From positions 1,529,095 to 1,593,094 of the forward strand of contig NZ_CP087114.1 in the NCBI RefSeq assembly GCF_022559585.1: 64,000 bases of DNA, written 5' to 3'. The notes beneath the pieces were generated by a model. It was not told the DNA's origin, made no database searches, and worked only from the letters and a program-made list of their open reading frames with translations. Positions within the stretch are counted from its first letter, which is position 1. The number at the start of each line of letters is the position of its first letter. This DNA is from Bartonella machadoae (GTDB taxonomy: Bacteria > Pseudomonadota > Alphaproteobacteria > Rhizobiales > Rhizobiaceae). The position numbers were made by a program, and so were the translations under genes. Below are positions 24,037-32,251 of the stretch, piece after piece.

Positions 24037-26031
24037 CTATTGCTTAGGAAACTTTATCACTTCACGCCCCCCATCACAGACAGAAAGCCGTCTTAAAGCC
24101 TTGTGAAGATGTTGGCTAAATTCTTCTTCTTCCAAAGCCTCATCCTCCTTTGCTGTCAAAGCCAAATTCCCCCTATTAGCCAAATTCCCCACATTGTTTG
24201 CAACCAATCGTGTAACCTTTGCTTTGATCGCAGATTTGCGTTTTAACTCTTTGCCCTTTTTCTCAAGGCACCCATAAACATCAGCCAATTGATCAGGGGC
24301 AAGTTTGGCTGCCAACTGCTTTTCGGCTTTCACAGCCTTCACATATTCTTTACGCAAACGCCCATTCAAACGCGCCGCCTGCTGATCGTAAAAACCCACA
24401 TCACATAGACAAGATGCCATGCAAATAAACCGATTGTTCAAATCATAAACCCGCAAATCCTGATGCAAATCATCCGGATCAAAGCGCACAATCACCTTCT
24501 GTCCCGCATATTCGTTCAACGCACGCGCCCAGTAACGATTGCCATAAAAATGGATCTCACCCGTGCCCTTTTGCGCCCGAAGCGCTTGTGAAGTCAAAAG
24601 CCATAAAGCCCGTTGCGCCGCTGTTGCTTGCCGAACAATCGTCCCATCGGCTTTTAAACTCTCAGCAAAGGTCACATCAAAACTGCGCCCCGCACAATTA
24701 ACCGCCTTGCGCCCCGTTTGCTCATTATGCGCCATAATCTGCGCGCCAACATGGGCTTTAAATTCTTCAAATCCAATCGCACGCTTACCATAATCCTCAG
24801 GCTTGGCATCCGGCTTATTGCCCGTATAAGCCCCCGCACAAAAAGGATGTTTCGAAATCCCTTCCGCCAAATCACGCCATGCCCGTTCAATCGGTTTCGA
24901 TTGCCCACTATAAGGCGTCGTCCATTGCAATTGCACACCCAAACTCGTCAAAAGTCCTTGCGGATCATCCGGCTTAATCTTAAAGCGAAAACGGTTTTGC
25001 ACACCCCCAGAAATCCATTTGCTGGTAAAGGCGCGCCCATTATCCAAAGTCATGCGCTCCGGTATCCCATAGGCTTCAACCATATCACCAATCACCAAAC
25101 GAACGATTTCCCAGCTTTCAACATCCGATAGGCGCCACGATAAAATCTTCCCCGAATAAAGATCTTGTATAGCTATCAAATAAAGCCGCACAGGCTTCTC
25201 CGCCCAAGGCACAGTCACAAAAACATCCAGCTTGTGCCCATCCATATTCACCGCTTGCAAAGCATGCAGGCTCGAGCGATCACGCCGTTGTGCTGGATAA
25301 AGCTTTTTTGCCTTTTCTTCTCCCTCACGCGCCAACACCACAGCCGCCTTGGAAACTTCTTTATGAAAACGCCGCCGCAAAGCCCGCTCCGAAGGAAGTG
25401 GTTCCCAACCCTTTTCTCGTGCAATCACAACCATCCGCCGATAACACGCCGAAAAAGCCGGTTTAGAGGGACGTAAATAATCCGAACAGAGAACCTCCCA
25501 AGCCTCCTCATGACAAGGCGCAAATTGTGAAAAATTCTCCTCACCATAACAAGGCGCTAAAGCCGCAAGCCAATCAGGGCGTTCATAACCTTCCACCCTT
25601 TGCCACCAATGAAACAGTGACCGACAACTGATACCAAAATGAACCCCCGTCCGTACCGCCGCATCATGCACGCCAAGACCTCCATGGAGTAAATCATCCA
25701 TAAAACAAAGTGCCTTCAAACGCTCTTCACAGCGCCTTTTATGCTCCTTTGAAAGCCCCTCATAACGCGCCCAAAGGTCTTCTTTTTGCCCACGACTCTC
25801 CCCCGAAACACACCCCGCACCAGAGCGCACCAACAAAGCCGCCCGCGCCTCCTCCGGCAATAACGAGAGATGATACTCCCAAACCGGCTTGGTCTTACCT
25901 AATGTTTGGCGAAACAATTGTTTATTCAAACGCCATTTTTTAAGCGCAAAATTATTGAGACCAATTTTTGTCTTCGGCAACCCTGGCAAAGCCGCTTCAG
26001 CCAATTCAGCAATACTAAACCATTCCTTCAT
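24037..26031 (-). CDS. Transposase A (MuA-like DDE transposase)
   Basis: A 664-residue MuA-like transposase. N-terminal winged-helix DNA-binding part (MKEWFSIAELAEAALPGLP, KKWRLN); catalytic core with D in NMDGHKLDVF (about 262), D in TLDNGRAF (about 329) and E in QSKPIERAWRDL (about 380). Mu transposase is 663 residues. The C-terminal part after about 560 is basic and helical, as needed for ClpX/B contact. ATG overlaps the TGA of the gene before (ATGA) and has GGGGG upstream. All three acidic residues are present, so it looks active. Confidence 0.95.
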   Translation of the reverse strand: MKEWFSIAELAEAALPGLPKTKIGLNNFALKKWRLNKQLFRQTLGKTKPVWEYHLSLLPEEARAALLVRSGAGCVSGESRGQKEDLWARYEGLSKEHKRRCEERLKALCFMDDLLHGGLGVHDAAVRTGVHFGISCRSLFHWWQRVEGYERPDWLAALAPCYGEENFSQFAPCHEEAWEVLCSDYLRPSKPAFSACYRRMVVIAREKGWEPLPSERALRRRFHKEVSKAAVVLAREGEEKAKKLYPAQRRDRSSLHALQAVNMDGHKLDVFVTVPWAEKPVRLYLIAIQDLYSGKILSWRLSDVESWEIVRLVIGDMVEAYGIPERMTLDNGRAFTSKWISGGVQNRFRFKIKPDDPQGLLTSLGVQLQWTTPYSGQSKPIERAWRDLAEGISKHPFCAGAYTGNKPDAKPEDYGKRAIGFEEFKAHVGAQIMAHNEQTGRKAVNCAGRSFDVTFAESLKADGTIVRQATAAQRALWLLTSQALRAQKGTGEIHFYGNRYWARALNEYAGQKVIVRFDPDDLHQDLRVYDLNNRFICMASCLCDVGFYDQQAARLNGRLRKEYVKAVKAEKQLAAKLAPDQLADVYGCLEKKGKELKRKSAIKAKVTRLVANNVGNLANRGNLALTAKEDEALEEEEFSQHLHKALRRLSVCDGGREVIKFPKQ

Positions 26032-26489
26032 GGCTGCCCCCGTCTAATTCTCACAGGGGTCGCACGCATAACCTTTAACCGTGCCGCAATCTCTCGCTGT
26101 TCTTGCTGGAGCCTTGCAATCTCTGCCAAGCGCGCTTCATCCCCTTGCAACAACAACAAACCATCTTCACGCACCACCTCATCCCAGAGCCAAAAAGCTT
26201 CTGTCGCCCGCACAAAGGCCTTAAAACGCGGTAGAGAAATATCCACCTGCTTACTCTCAGCAACATAAGCATCCAAACTCGCCTTACTCAAACAACCAAT
26301 GCCCAAATAATGCGCCATACGTTCCGCAACCACGCTGCGTTCAAACCGGCATTCGCGTAAAGCCCGTGCCATGGCGCGCTTCATGTGTGAGCGAAACCGC
26401 TCCAAATCAATCTGCGCAACCGGTTCGCGGCAAGGAAAAACCGGCTGTTGAAAAAAATCAAGCTGCCCGCAACCATGCATCTTCATCAT
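26028..26489 (-). CDS. Hypothetical early phage protein
   Basis: A 153-residue protein (MMKMHGCGQLDFFQQP at the start) with helical RSHMKRAMARALRE and AEIARLQQEQREIAARLK coiled-coil segments. I choose 26489 because GGAGG lies just upstream and the ATG overlaps the ParB-like TGA; ATG at 26486 is an alternative. Its job between ParB-like and transposase genes is unknown. The central part (DISLPRFKAFVRATEAFW) may form a small helical domain typical of early regulatory phage proteins. Confidence 0.6.
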   Translation of the reverse strand: MMKMHGCGQLDFFQQPVFPCREPVAQIDLERFRSHMKRAMARALRECRFERSVVAERMAHYLGIGCLSKASLDAYVAESKQVDISLPRFKAFVRATEAFWLWDEVVREDGLLLLQGDEARLAEIARLQQEQREIAARLKVMRATPVRIRRGQP

Positions 26490-27505
26490 TGCACCTCCAC
26501 CGCTTGCTTTTCTAAATAGGCGCAAAAACGCGCCCGCGTTTGCTCATTCGCCCTTTGCCACACCCCCAATAATTGGGCAAAAATCCGTTCCTGTTCATTA
26601 ATTTGCGGGGGCGTATTAATCCCATTGACCAAATCAAAAGCCCGTCGCAAATCCCCCTCAACCTGTTGAAACGCAACCGCCACTCTCCGCTGTGCCAACG
26701 GCTCCATCTTTGCCAATTTTAACAATTGTGCCTGATTATCCGCCAAGGCGGTCCCACGCAAAACCGACCGCAATTCCGGCTGTAAATGCTGCGCAATCTT
26801 TGTTAAATAATGTACTGCGCGTTTCGATAAACCAATGCGGTCCGCCACATGTTTAGCAAAAGGGTAAACTTTACCCAATTGCTCTTCATCATGCAATTGT
26901 GCAAACTTTGCACTATTGCTACTCCTTTGAGCAATTCGGTCAACTTGACCGAATTCCTCCAAAGACCCATCATTTGGCAAAGGTGCAACTTGCACCTTTG
27001 CTACTTCGTCCCCTTCACGGGCGATTTCATTGTCATTTGAAGAGGCATTATCACTGATTTGAGCAATAGGGTAAACTTTACCCAATTGCTCTTTTTTGCT
27101 TTTATGCTGGTTACTACCGTCCCCACCACGTTGAATCTCCCCATACTTCTTCTCCCACAATTCACGGTAGGTCTGGACAAACAAAGCACGGTCAATAACA
27201 GATAATTCATTACGAAACAGATTTTCCGCAACCTCTAATAGTGCAGCATTCTCCTTATCCGCTTGCACAACAACCGCATCAATTTCGCCAAAACCCAAAA
27301 GCGCAGCAGCCCGTAATCGGTGCGCACCGGCAATAAGCGTATAATTACCCTCTTTTGCATTGGGCGTATGGCGCACGGTAATCGGGTTCATCAACCCTTC
27401 TCGCGCTATCGATTGCGCAAGAGCCTTAGCATGCTCATCATCCACAGGGCGAATACGCTCCGGCACAACAATCACATCAAGAGAAAGCCTTTGAAACTGT
27501 GCCAT
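26486..27505 (-). CDS. ParB/Srx-domain protein with palindrome-encoded insert
   Basis: A 339-residue protein. Residues 1-125 are a ParB N-terminal nuclease-like domain: LDVIVVPERIRPV, IAREGLMNPITV, TLIAGAHRLRAAALLG, and EVAENLFRNELS. Residues about 130-230 form an irregular insert of short repeated peptides (EQLGKVYPIAQI, EFGQVDRIAQR, EQLGKVYPFAKH), coded by a cluster of DNA palindromes. A C-terminal helical region follows. Such ParB-like proteins appear in some transposable phages but their role is unknown; CTP-dependent DNA clamping is the family model. ATG at 27505 overlaps the upstream stop. Confidence 0.7.
   Translation of the reverse strand: MAQFQRLSLDVIVVPERIRPVDDEHAKALAQSIAREGLMNPITVRHTPNAKEGNYTLIAGAHRLRAAALLGFGEIDAVVVQADKENAALLEVAENLFRNELSVIDRALFVQTYRELWEKKYGEIQRGGDGSNQHKSKKEQLGKVYPIAQISDNASSNDNEIAREGDEVAKVQVAPLPNDGSLEEFGQVDRIAQRSSNSAKFAQLHDEEQLGKVYPFAKHVADRIGLSKRAVHYLTKIAQHLQPELRSVLRGTALADNQAQLLKLAKMEPLAQRRVAVAFQQVEGDLRRAFDLVNGINTPPQINEQERIFAQLLGVWQRANEQTRARFCAYLEKQAVEVQ
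26855..27090. repeat. Cluster of five in-frame palindromes inside the ParB-like gene
   Basis: Five inverted repeats share a centre of AA-C-TT (C at 26869, 26906, 26944, 26989, 27076) but have different arms: GGGTAAA (26855-26883), GTGCAAA (26893-26919), AATTCGGTCAA (26933-26955), GCAAAGGTGCAA (26977-27001) and GGGTAAA again (27062-27090). Three copies are flanked by AGCAA/TTGCT-type ends. The coding strand stays open across all of them. Confidence 0.85.
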
Positions 27506-27903
27506 CACCCCGCCGCCTTTCTCATTTCTTTAAAAAACAAATCCATCGCACGGCACACCCATCTTCGATAAGCCCTAGCAAAAACAGGATCGTTCAAACG
27601 CTGACTAATCACTTGAAGAGACAAAGATATAGAAGTCCGCTGCCGTGCTTGTATGGCGACAATACGCCGCCGCGGCACTTCAAACTGATAATGCAAAATA
27701 TGAATAACAATCTGCCGTGCTAATGCCGCATCAAACAAACCATGCGGCGGATCAATAATATACCGGATTGGAAGATGCCTAAAGCCTCCATTCACCGCCT
27801 TAAAACAACAAGCAAGCATCGTTTCTAACCGTTCAACTTCTGAATAAGGGTTGACGATTTCTCTTTTTGCCTCTGGGGTCCATAAATTACAAGCTGCAAC
27901 CAT
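27505..27903 (-). CDS. Putative DnaA-C-terminal-like DNA-binding protein
   Basis: A 132-residue basic protein. The C-terminal half (LARQIVIHILHYQFEVPRRR, then IVAIQARQRTSISLSLQ) resembles domain IV-type helix-turn-helix of DnaA and small DnaA-like proteins of Rhizobiales, so DNA binding is likely. GAGGGGGG precedes ATG at 27903; the longer frame to 27936 has no such support. It may take part in replication or early control. Recognition is partial. Confidence 0.5.
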   Translation of the reverse strand: MVAACNLWTPEAKREIVNPYSEVERLETMLACCFKAVNGGFRHLPIRYIIDPPHGLFDAALARQIVIHILHYQFEVPRRRIVAIQARQRTSISLSLQVISQRLNDPVFARAYRRWVCRAMDLFFKEMRKAAG

Positions 27904-28009
27904 AACACCCCCCTCTAAAGAGAACCTGCTTACCACCTAAGCGCCAAAACAAACCTATCCAAACAGCCGTTTGACCATGCAACTCTCTGCAATTTATCTT
28001 GCCTATTTC

Positions 28010-28030
28010 GTATTGATGTTTAGACATTGA
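28010..28030. promoter_or_regulatory. Recurrent TATTGAT...ATTGA motif, copy 3
   Basis: GTATTGATGTTTAGACATTGA, with relatives at 23743-23763 and 23927-23945. All three have the half-site TATTGAT, a TTTAGA core and a second ATTGA. It lies in the leader of the DnaA-C-like gene within the early operon. Half-sites are direct, not inverted, so it could be an operator for Ner, the repressor or the ParB-like protein. Function is inference. Confidence 0.45.
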
Positions 28031-28103
28031 TAACTCTTTTTATCTTATGATATTTAAATTCATGGGAAATGCGTAAAACACACGCACAACCTTGCAACAA
28101 AGT

Positions 28104-28397
28104 TCAAGCGGCATTACCGCGCAATGTGGAATGTGCACTCAAATCCGTATTGGCATGTTTTGCTGCTTTAAAAATGCGACGGTTCGTTTTAGGATAGCGG
28201 TCGCTAAAAACCTGCTCGACGGGCAAGCCGATAAAATCGGCAATGGCACGTTCAGCTTTTTCATTGGGCCGTGTCCAAATGTTTTTGACACTGGATGACG
28301 GGATTTGATAAACTTTCGTGAGTTCCGCCAAGGTCATATTACGGCGGCGTAGCTCAGCTAAAATACTATGGCGATCCCATGTTTGTGTGATAGTCAT
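28104..28397 (-). CDS. Ner-like early regulator
   Basis: A 97-residue Ner/Nlp-type protein. The family run is clear: TWDRHSILAELRRRNMTLAEL, YQIPSSSVKNIWTRPNEKAERAIADFIGL, then VFSDRYP. Ner in Mu represses early and repressor promoters, delaying replication. AGGAG lies 9 bases before the ATG at 28397; the longer frame to 28430 crosses a leader dyad. The unusual long C-terminal tail (FKAAKHANTDLSAHSTL) may be dispensable. It faces the repressor gene across the operator region. Confidence 0.9.
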   Translation of the reverse strand: MTITQTWDRHSILAELRRRNMTLAELTKVYQIPSSSVKNIWTRPNEKAERAIADFIGLPVEQVFSDRYPKTNRRIFKAAKHANTDLSAHSTLRGNAA

Positions 28398-28417
28398 AAC
28401 TTTCGCTCCTGCTTGAA

Positions 28418-28539
28418 ACGGATGCCGCAAACATCCGTCTTTTGTGGGGTTCTTTGTGTAATAACTGTCTTTTTTAACAGACAGTAATATGAGGTATACA
28501 GCCTAAATAGGCTTTTGTAAATACCCAAATGTCATTTGG
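28418..28539. promoter_or_regulatory. Divergent operator region between Ner-like and repressor genes
   Basis: Four inverted repeats lie between the two facing regulators: ACGGATG/CATCCGT (28418-28438), ACTGTCT/AGACAGT (28464-28485), AGCCTA-AA-TAGGCT (28500-28513) and CCAAATG-T-CATTTGG (28525-28539). The last covers the repressor ribosome site, so occupancy would block translation initiation or transcription there. This is the expected lysis-lysogeny switch region. Confidence 0.6.
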
Positions 28540-28550
28540 AGTGATTTTTT

Positions 28551-29081
28551 TTGGCACGCCCTGAAAAAGAACCTACAACAGAACTGGCAAAACGATTGCG
28601 TGAAATACGGCACACCCTTGGTTTCACGGAGCGCAAGCAATTTGCTAAACATTTTGATATTCCCGAAACGACTATGCGCAATTATGAAACAGGTCTACGA
28701 GAGCCCCCATCATCAATACTGCGAATATATAAAGATCGTTGTGGAATATCCTTAGATTGGCTTGTTACCGGCAATGGTGAAATGTTTAGTGACATGGCAA
28801 AAGCGAAAGCAGCAGGTTTTAAAGCACCTACCATCCCTACTGGGCTGATGAAAAAGCTCGGTCGCATAGCTTATACGACCTATCGCGACGCAAAAATAAA
28901 ACTCCCCCCTGAAGATATAGCGGAATTAGCGGCAGAGCTTTATAGAAAGTTGCAAGAGCTTGTTCAAAACATCAATGACCCAGAAGAAGTCGAAGCGACT
29001 TTTCCTCTTCTAAAGTTGCATTTAAAGCGACAAATTGAAGCTGAAAAAGCACATCTAACAACCACACAAAATACGGCCTAA
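28551..29081 (+). CDS. Phage repressor (HTH, C-like)
   Basis: A 176-residue repressor with an N-terminal XRE-type HTH: TELAKRLREIRHTLGFTERKQFAKHF, then PETTMRNYETGLREPP and WLVTGNGEMF, typical of phage CI/C2-like domains. No LexA-type peptidase domain follows; the rest is helical (PEDIAELAAELYRKLQELVQ) and probably mediates oligomers, so induction by RecA cleavage is unlikely. TTG start preceded by GGAG at 28538-28541. It is the only plus-strand prophage gene and should hold the lysogenic state. Confidence 0.85.
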   Translation: MARPEKEPTTELAKRLREIRHTLGFTERKQFAKHFDIPETTMRNYETGLREPPSSILRIYKDRCGISLDWLVTGNGEMFSDMAKAKAAGFKAPTIPTGLMKKLGRIAYTTYRDAKIKLPPEDIAELAAELYRKLQELVQNINDPEEVEATFPLLKLHLKRQIEAEKAHLTTTQNTA

Positions 29082-29545
29082 TGCCCCTTTAAAAAGAAAA
29101 ATCGATATGAAAATCTTTTTACATTAGAAAAACAATATAACTATTTGATTTATAAAATTATATTGCCTCTAAAAAGAGATAATCACCAATAGGTGAAAAT
29201 CTTTTTTGCTTTTTGGGTCATTTTTGGCTGATTTTGAAGTTTATTACATTTTTTTCTTCATTTTTTTCAAAGGGTCTTCAAAGCCGGTTTTCTGGGCTTT
29301 CACAGACTTTTTAAAATTCTTCAAAGGGTTTTCAAAGACCATTCAAAGGATTTTCTTATTTTTAGTGCAAAATTCTAACTTTTGGCATTTTTCGTTCTTT
29401 TTGCCATTTTCAGGTGTCAAAATCTCTTTTGACAAAACGCGCATTTCATGGTAAAAAATATGCATAAAAACAACAAATTATCACGTATTCCTACCTAATC
29501 CCACCTCTTCCCACTTACTGCAAAACATACTGTCAAACTACAGCT
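29082..29545. other. Prophage left-end region, no gene seen
   Basis: About 460 bases between repressor and host-type debris. There is no supported gene. It holds a CAAAGG short-repeat tract (29268-29352) and, read on the minus strand, paired AT-rich motifs (TTTTGTCAAAA followed by TTTTGACACC; AAAATGGCAAAA and AAAATGCCAAAA). These are the kind of repeats expected as transposase-binding sites at a Mu-like end. I could not fix the terminal dinucleotide; the edge is probably between 29450 and 29560. Confidence 0.45.
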
Positions 29546-29557
29546 CTGGTTTTAAAC

Positions 29558-29869
29558 TCAGGTCGGGTTTCTGAAAATGCTAGGGTCTATCATAACGCTA
29601 TTATCGCTGGTTATGTCTATGGCAATGCAATCGTTCTTGGTAAATCGATCATTTATGACCATGCCCATGTCTATGGTAATGCACAAATTTATGATCACGC
29701 CCGTGTCGTCAATTATGTTCATATTTATGAAAATGCTCATAGTCACGGCATTGTTATGATTTTAGAAAAAACGCGCGATGATATTGAAACAAGGTCTTAT
29801 ATCGAATTGCTTTCCGATAATGAAATAAAAATCATCTGGCTGCGTAATAAAGCCTTTTTAAACATTTAG
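29558..29869 (+). pseudogene. 5'-truncated YGNA/YDNA-repeat protein remnant
   Basis: In the frame starting at 29558 the plus strand reads 103 codons (VSENARVYHNAIIAGYVYGN, then YDHAHVYGNAQIYDHARV) with no start, ending at TAG 29867-29869. The peptide is the same repeat family as the intact gene at 29949-30728, but its tail (TRDDIETRSYIELLSDNEIK) differs from that paralogue. The missing 5' half could lie beyond the other prophage end if the phage inserted into this gene (inference), or be lost. A GC-rich hairpin with a T-tract follows at about 29869-29898. Confidence 0.65.
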
Positions 29870-29948
29870 AGCGCCGCGGGGGGGGCTCCCTTTTTCCAAC
29901 ATTTTCCATGCAATTTTTTTCACAAGAGAGATTGTGAGGGGTCTTATG

Positions 29949-30728
29949 ATGTCCAAAAAATACAAACTAACTAATGAAACAAAACAACTGAAAGATAAAA
30001 TTACACAAAAAATTACAACGCTTTATCGCATTCAGGCTTTAAAAAGCTTTTCTGATGTCAAGTCTGGTCAACTGGGCGGTTTTATTGAAAAGGAAGAAAA
30101 TCTTTCTCATAACGGTCTTTGCTGGGTTTATGATAATGCATTGGTTTATAAACATGCCCGTGTTTATGACAATGCAAAAATACGAGGCAATGCGCAAATT
30201 TGTGGTCTTGTCTATGGCAATGCTCAGGTGCATGATAAGGTGTTTATTTCTCAATATGCAAAAATTTATGACAATGCATTTGTTTATGATAGTGCGCATG
30301 TGGCTGGCTATGTTTATGGCAAGGCTCGTGTCTATGGCAATAGTCGCGTTTCAATTGAAGCCCATGTTTATGGCAATGCGCATCTTTTTCATAATAGTTA
30401 TCTTTTTGAATATGCAAGGCTTTATGGCAACGCTAGAGTGTTAGGCTCTGCTTGTCTTTTTAGCACTGCGCATGTTTATGGCTATGCTGTTGTTAATAGC
30501 CGTGCAAAAATTTATGGCAAGGTTTATGATTATGCAAAAGTGAGTGGCTGTGCACAAATTTATGGCTCTGTTTATGGTAAAGCTCAGGTTTCCCATACGA
30601 TCAAAGTCTTTGGTCGTGCTTGTGGGCGTGCAAAACTTAATCGAAAAAGTGAGATAAGAGAGGTTCCCAAAAATAAGGAGGTTAATAAGAGCGATATTCT
30701 TATAGAGATTGTTGATACTGAAGAATAA
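29949..30728 (+). CDS. YGNA/YDNA beta-helix-type repeat protein
   Basis: A 259-residue protein: N-terminal MSKKYKLTNETKQL, then FSDVKSGQLGGFIEKEENLSHNG, and then some twenty 6-residue units of the type (V/I)YGNA(R/Q)V, with Tyr, Asn and Ala alternating every six residues. That period gives a left-handed beta-helix fold. Proteins of this kind are common in phages and Bartonella; function is unknown. AGGGG is 5-8 bases before the two consecutive ATGs (29946, 29949). The C-terminal 40 residues are charged and outside the repeat. It lies just outside the prophage edge. Confidence 0.75.
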   Translation: MSKKYKLTNETKQLKDKITQKITTLYRIQALKSFSDVKSGQLGGFIEKEENLSHNGLCWVYDNALVYKHARVYDNAKIRGNAQICGLVYGNAQVHDKVFISQYAKIYDNAFVYDSAHVAGYVYGKARVYGNSRVSIEAHVYGNAHLFHNSYLFEYARLYGNARVLGSACLFSTAHVYGYAVVNSRAKIYGKVYDYAKVSGCAQIYGSVYGKAQVSHTIKVFGRACGRAKLNRKSEIREVPKNKEVNKSDILIEIVDTEE

Positions 30729-31616
30729 TAACAAATGCGGGGGGCGTTGGTTTCATGCCATTTCAAAAGACAAGAGAGCAAAAAAGAAAGCCGTGCCATT
30801 TTTACGTGACGCGGCTTGTAAATAAAAATGTAACTAAAAAATACAAATTAACAAATGAGTAAATGCATATATACAAAACGTATTAATATTGCAAGCTCTC
30901 TAGTCTCTTTATAAAAACTTATCCAAAATAATATAAAGGAATGATTATGAAAGCGTTCTTTTAGATCATCACATTTGAATGAGAAAACATGTTAACTCTC
31001 TTAATGGTTATAAAACCTCTTTTAAAACATATTAAAATACTAAGCTCATTTTTGAGTTGAGTAAATTTCAAAGAAATTACATTCTAAAATCAAAACGCTT
31101 TGTAAGTTATATCAAGTCAATCAAAAGCAAGCGCTGGTTTTTAAAGCAATCTCTCATAAAACAAAAAACAGCTATAGAGCTCTTTTTTAAACATCTGCGT
31201 TTAATGATGTTATCTCTCAACTTCTCTTTGCTTATGAAAAAAGGTACCCTCATTTTTGAGGAGTCCTTAATCATTCAATCCAAATTGCGTTTATTACTTT
31301 AAACATATTATCAAAACAGCTTTTGATTCGTGTTTTGCGTTCTATCATATAAAGCATATTGTTTTAACAATGCGATTTTTTATGATAAAGACGTTTTGTT
31401 ACAATTTATGAGATATTATGAATGATAGCTGCTTTGCATTTCATTTGAATACTCTCATATATTATAACATTGGCATCATGATTTGCTTTTTATGGTCTGT
31501 TTATAGATGGCTATTGTTAAAAAAATGGTCAATTGAATCATACATAAAAGTGTGGATTCTCAAGTGGATTCAAATAAAATAAATACACTTAATATATTGA
31601 TTTTATTGTATTTTCC
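30729..31616. other. Intergenic region with trace of a third YGNA-family gene
   Basis: No supported gene. At 30832-30860 the plus strand reads VTKKYKLTNE followed by a stop, nearly the N-terminus of the intact paralogue, so a third family member has almost vanished here. AAGCCG (30788-30793) pairs with CGGCTT (30812-30817), with a T-run on the minus side. An 81-codon frame at 31057-31302 has no ribosome site and a random composition. Confidence 0.45.
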
Positions 31617-31717
31617 TTCATGATTCGCCTTTGAAGGTACAAGTGGTTCCATCACACTATTTACCAGCCCCCAATGTTGCAACAGCTCTTGGTATTCAGA
31701 CGATTCATAAGAGACAT
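31617..31717 (-). pseudogene. Tyrosine-integrase N-terminal remnant, copy A
   Basis: From ATG 31715-31717 the minus strand reads MSLMNRLNTKSCCNIGGW and then stops; the same leader and opening occur at 35333, 43691 and 56139. The best preserved copies continue into an integrase-type sequence (RRREMG.GALRNVSLKQARE). A ribosome site (AAAGGAG) is retained. The shared homology continues upstream to about 31890. It is the shortest of the four copies. Confidence 0.55.
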
Positions 31718-32112
31718 TTTTACTCCTTTCTTCTCTATTTTTTATCCACACGATAATCCCAATTGTGATGCACAAAGGAATGGTTTGATTTATCATAAAC
31801 AAAATTGAAATGAGAGAACGTAGAGTATTCAGGGTTCTAATGCAATAGGAATAACGATAGATTATCCTTATAAATCAAAACGTTGTCATAATGAGACAAT
31901 ACCTATTATTTCTTCTCAAAGAGATCATATTTCCATGCCATGATTCAATTTTCTATGCGCGTTAAACCAATCAATATATCAGCTCAAACGCACACAGCTA
32001 AAAAGATCACTAATCATTCTCCTTGCAACCTTATAGCGCAGCCATATCAAGAAAGATAACAGCTAAAACAACAATCATCTTCAAAAACAAAGAAAAAACA
32101 CAATAATCCCCC

Positions 32113-32245
32113 CAAAAAAAAAGAATCTGGGCATTGGGGACCCAGATTCTCTTCCCTTAAAACGAAGGGCTTGTAGAGCTTAGGAAATAGCGGGGACCTA
32201 AAACTCTACAACCGATACAACAACATAGATTGTTCTGTATTCGAT
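32113..32245 (-). ncRNA. Candidate small RNA with two C-rich loops
   Basis: A promoter on the minus strand (TTGACA 32275-32280, 17-base spacer, TAGTAT 32252-32257) is followed by about 130 bases with no open frame and a strong intrinsic terminator: AGAATCTGGG (minus strand, from 32150) pairs perfectly with CCCAGATTCT and runs into nine T. A second hairpin inside the RNA pairs GTAGAG.TTAGG with CCTAA.CTCTAC. Both loops show UCCCC, complementary to Shine-Dalgarno sequences. This is the build of trans-acting sRNAs; no family is claimed. Confidence 0.6.
32122..32150 (-). terminator. Intrinsic terminator of the candidate small RNA
   Basis: A 10-bp perfect stem (AGAATCTGGG / CCCAGATTCT) with a 9-base loop. 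On the minus strand it is followed by nine T (32114-32122), a textbook rho-independent terminator for leftward transcription. No protein gene ends near it on that strand (mnmA stops at 33274, more than 1 kb away). Confidence 0.8.
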
Positions 32246-32251
32246 ATCTTG

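Noticed and set aside
26855-27090. Interpretation of the palindrome cluster as a CRISPR array
   Set aside because: Only five units, arms differ, spacing is uneven (37-87 bases), and the whole stretch is an open protein frame.
29869-29898. GC-rich hairpin with a T-tract after the truncated YGNA gene
   Set aside because: Pairing is imperfect (G run against mismatches); I mention it in the gene entry but do not list it as a firm terminator.
31057-31302. 81-codon plus-strand frame between prophage debris and the sRNA
   Set aside because: No ribosome site, Lys/Leu-rich composition expected of AT-rich random DNA, and no recognisable motif.
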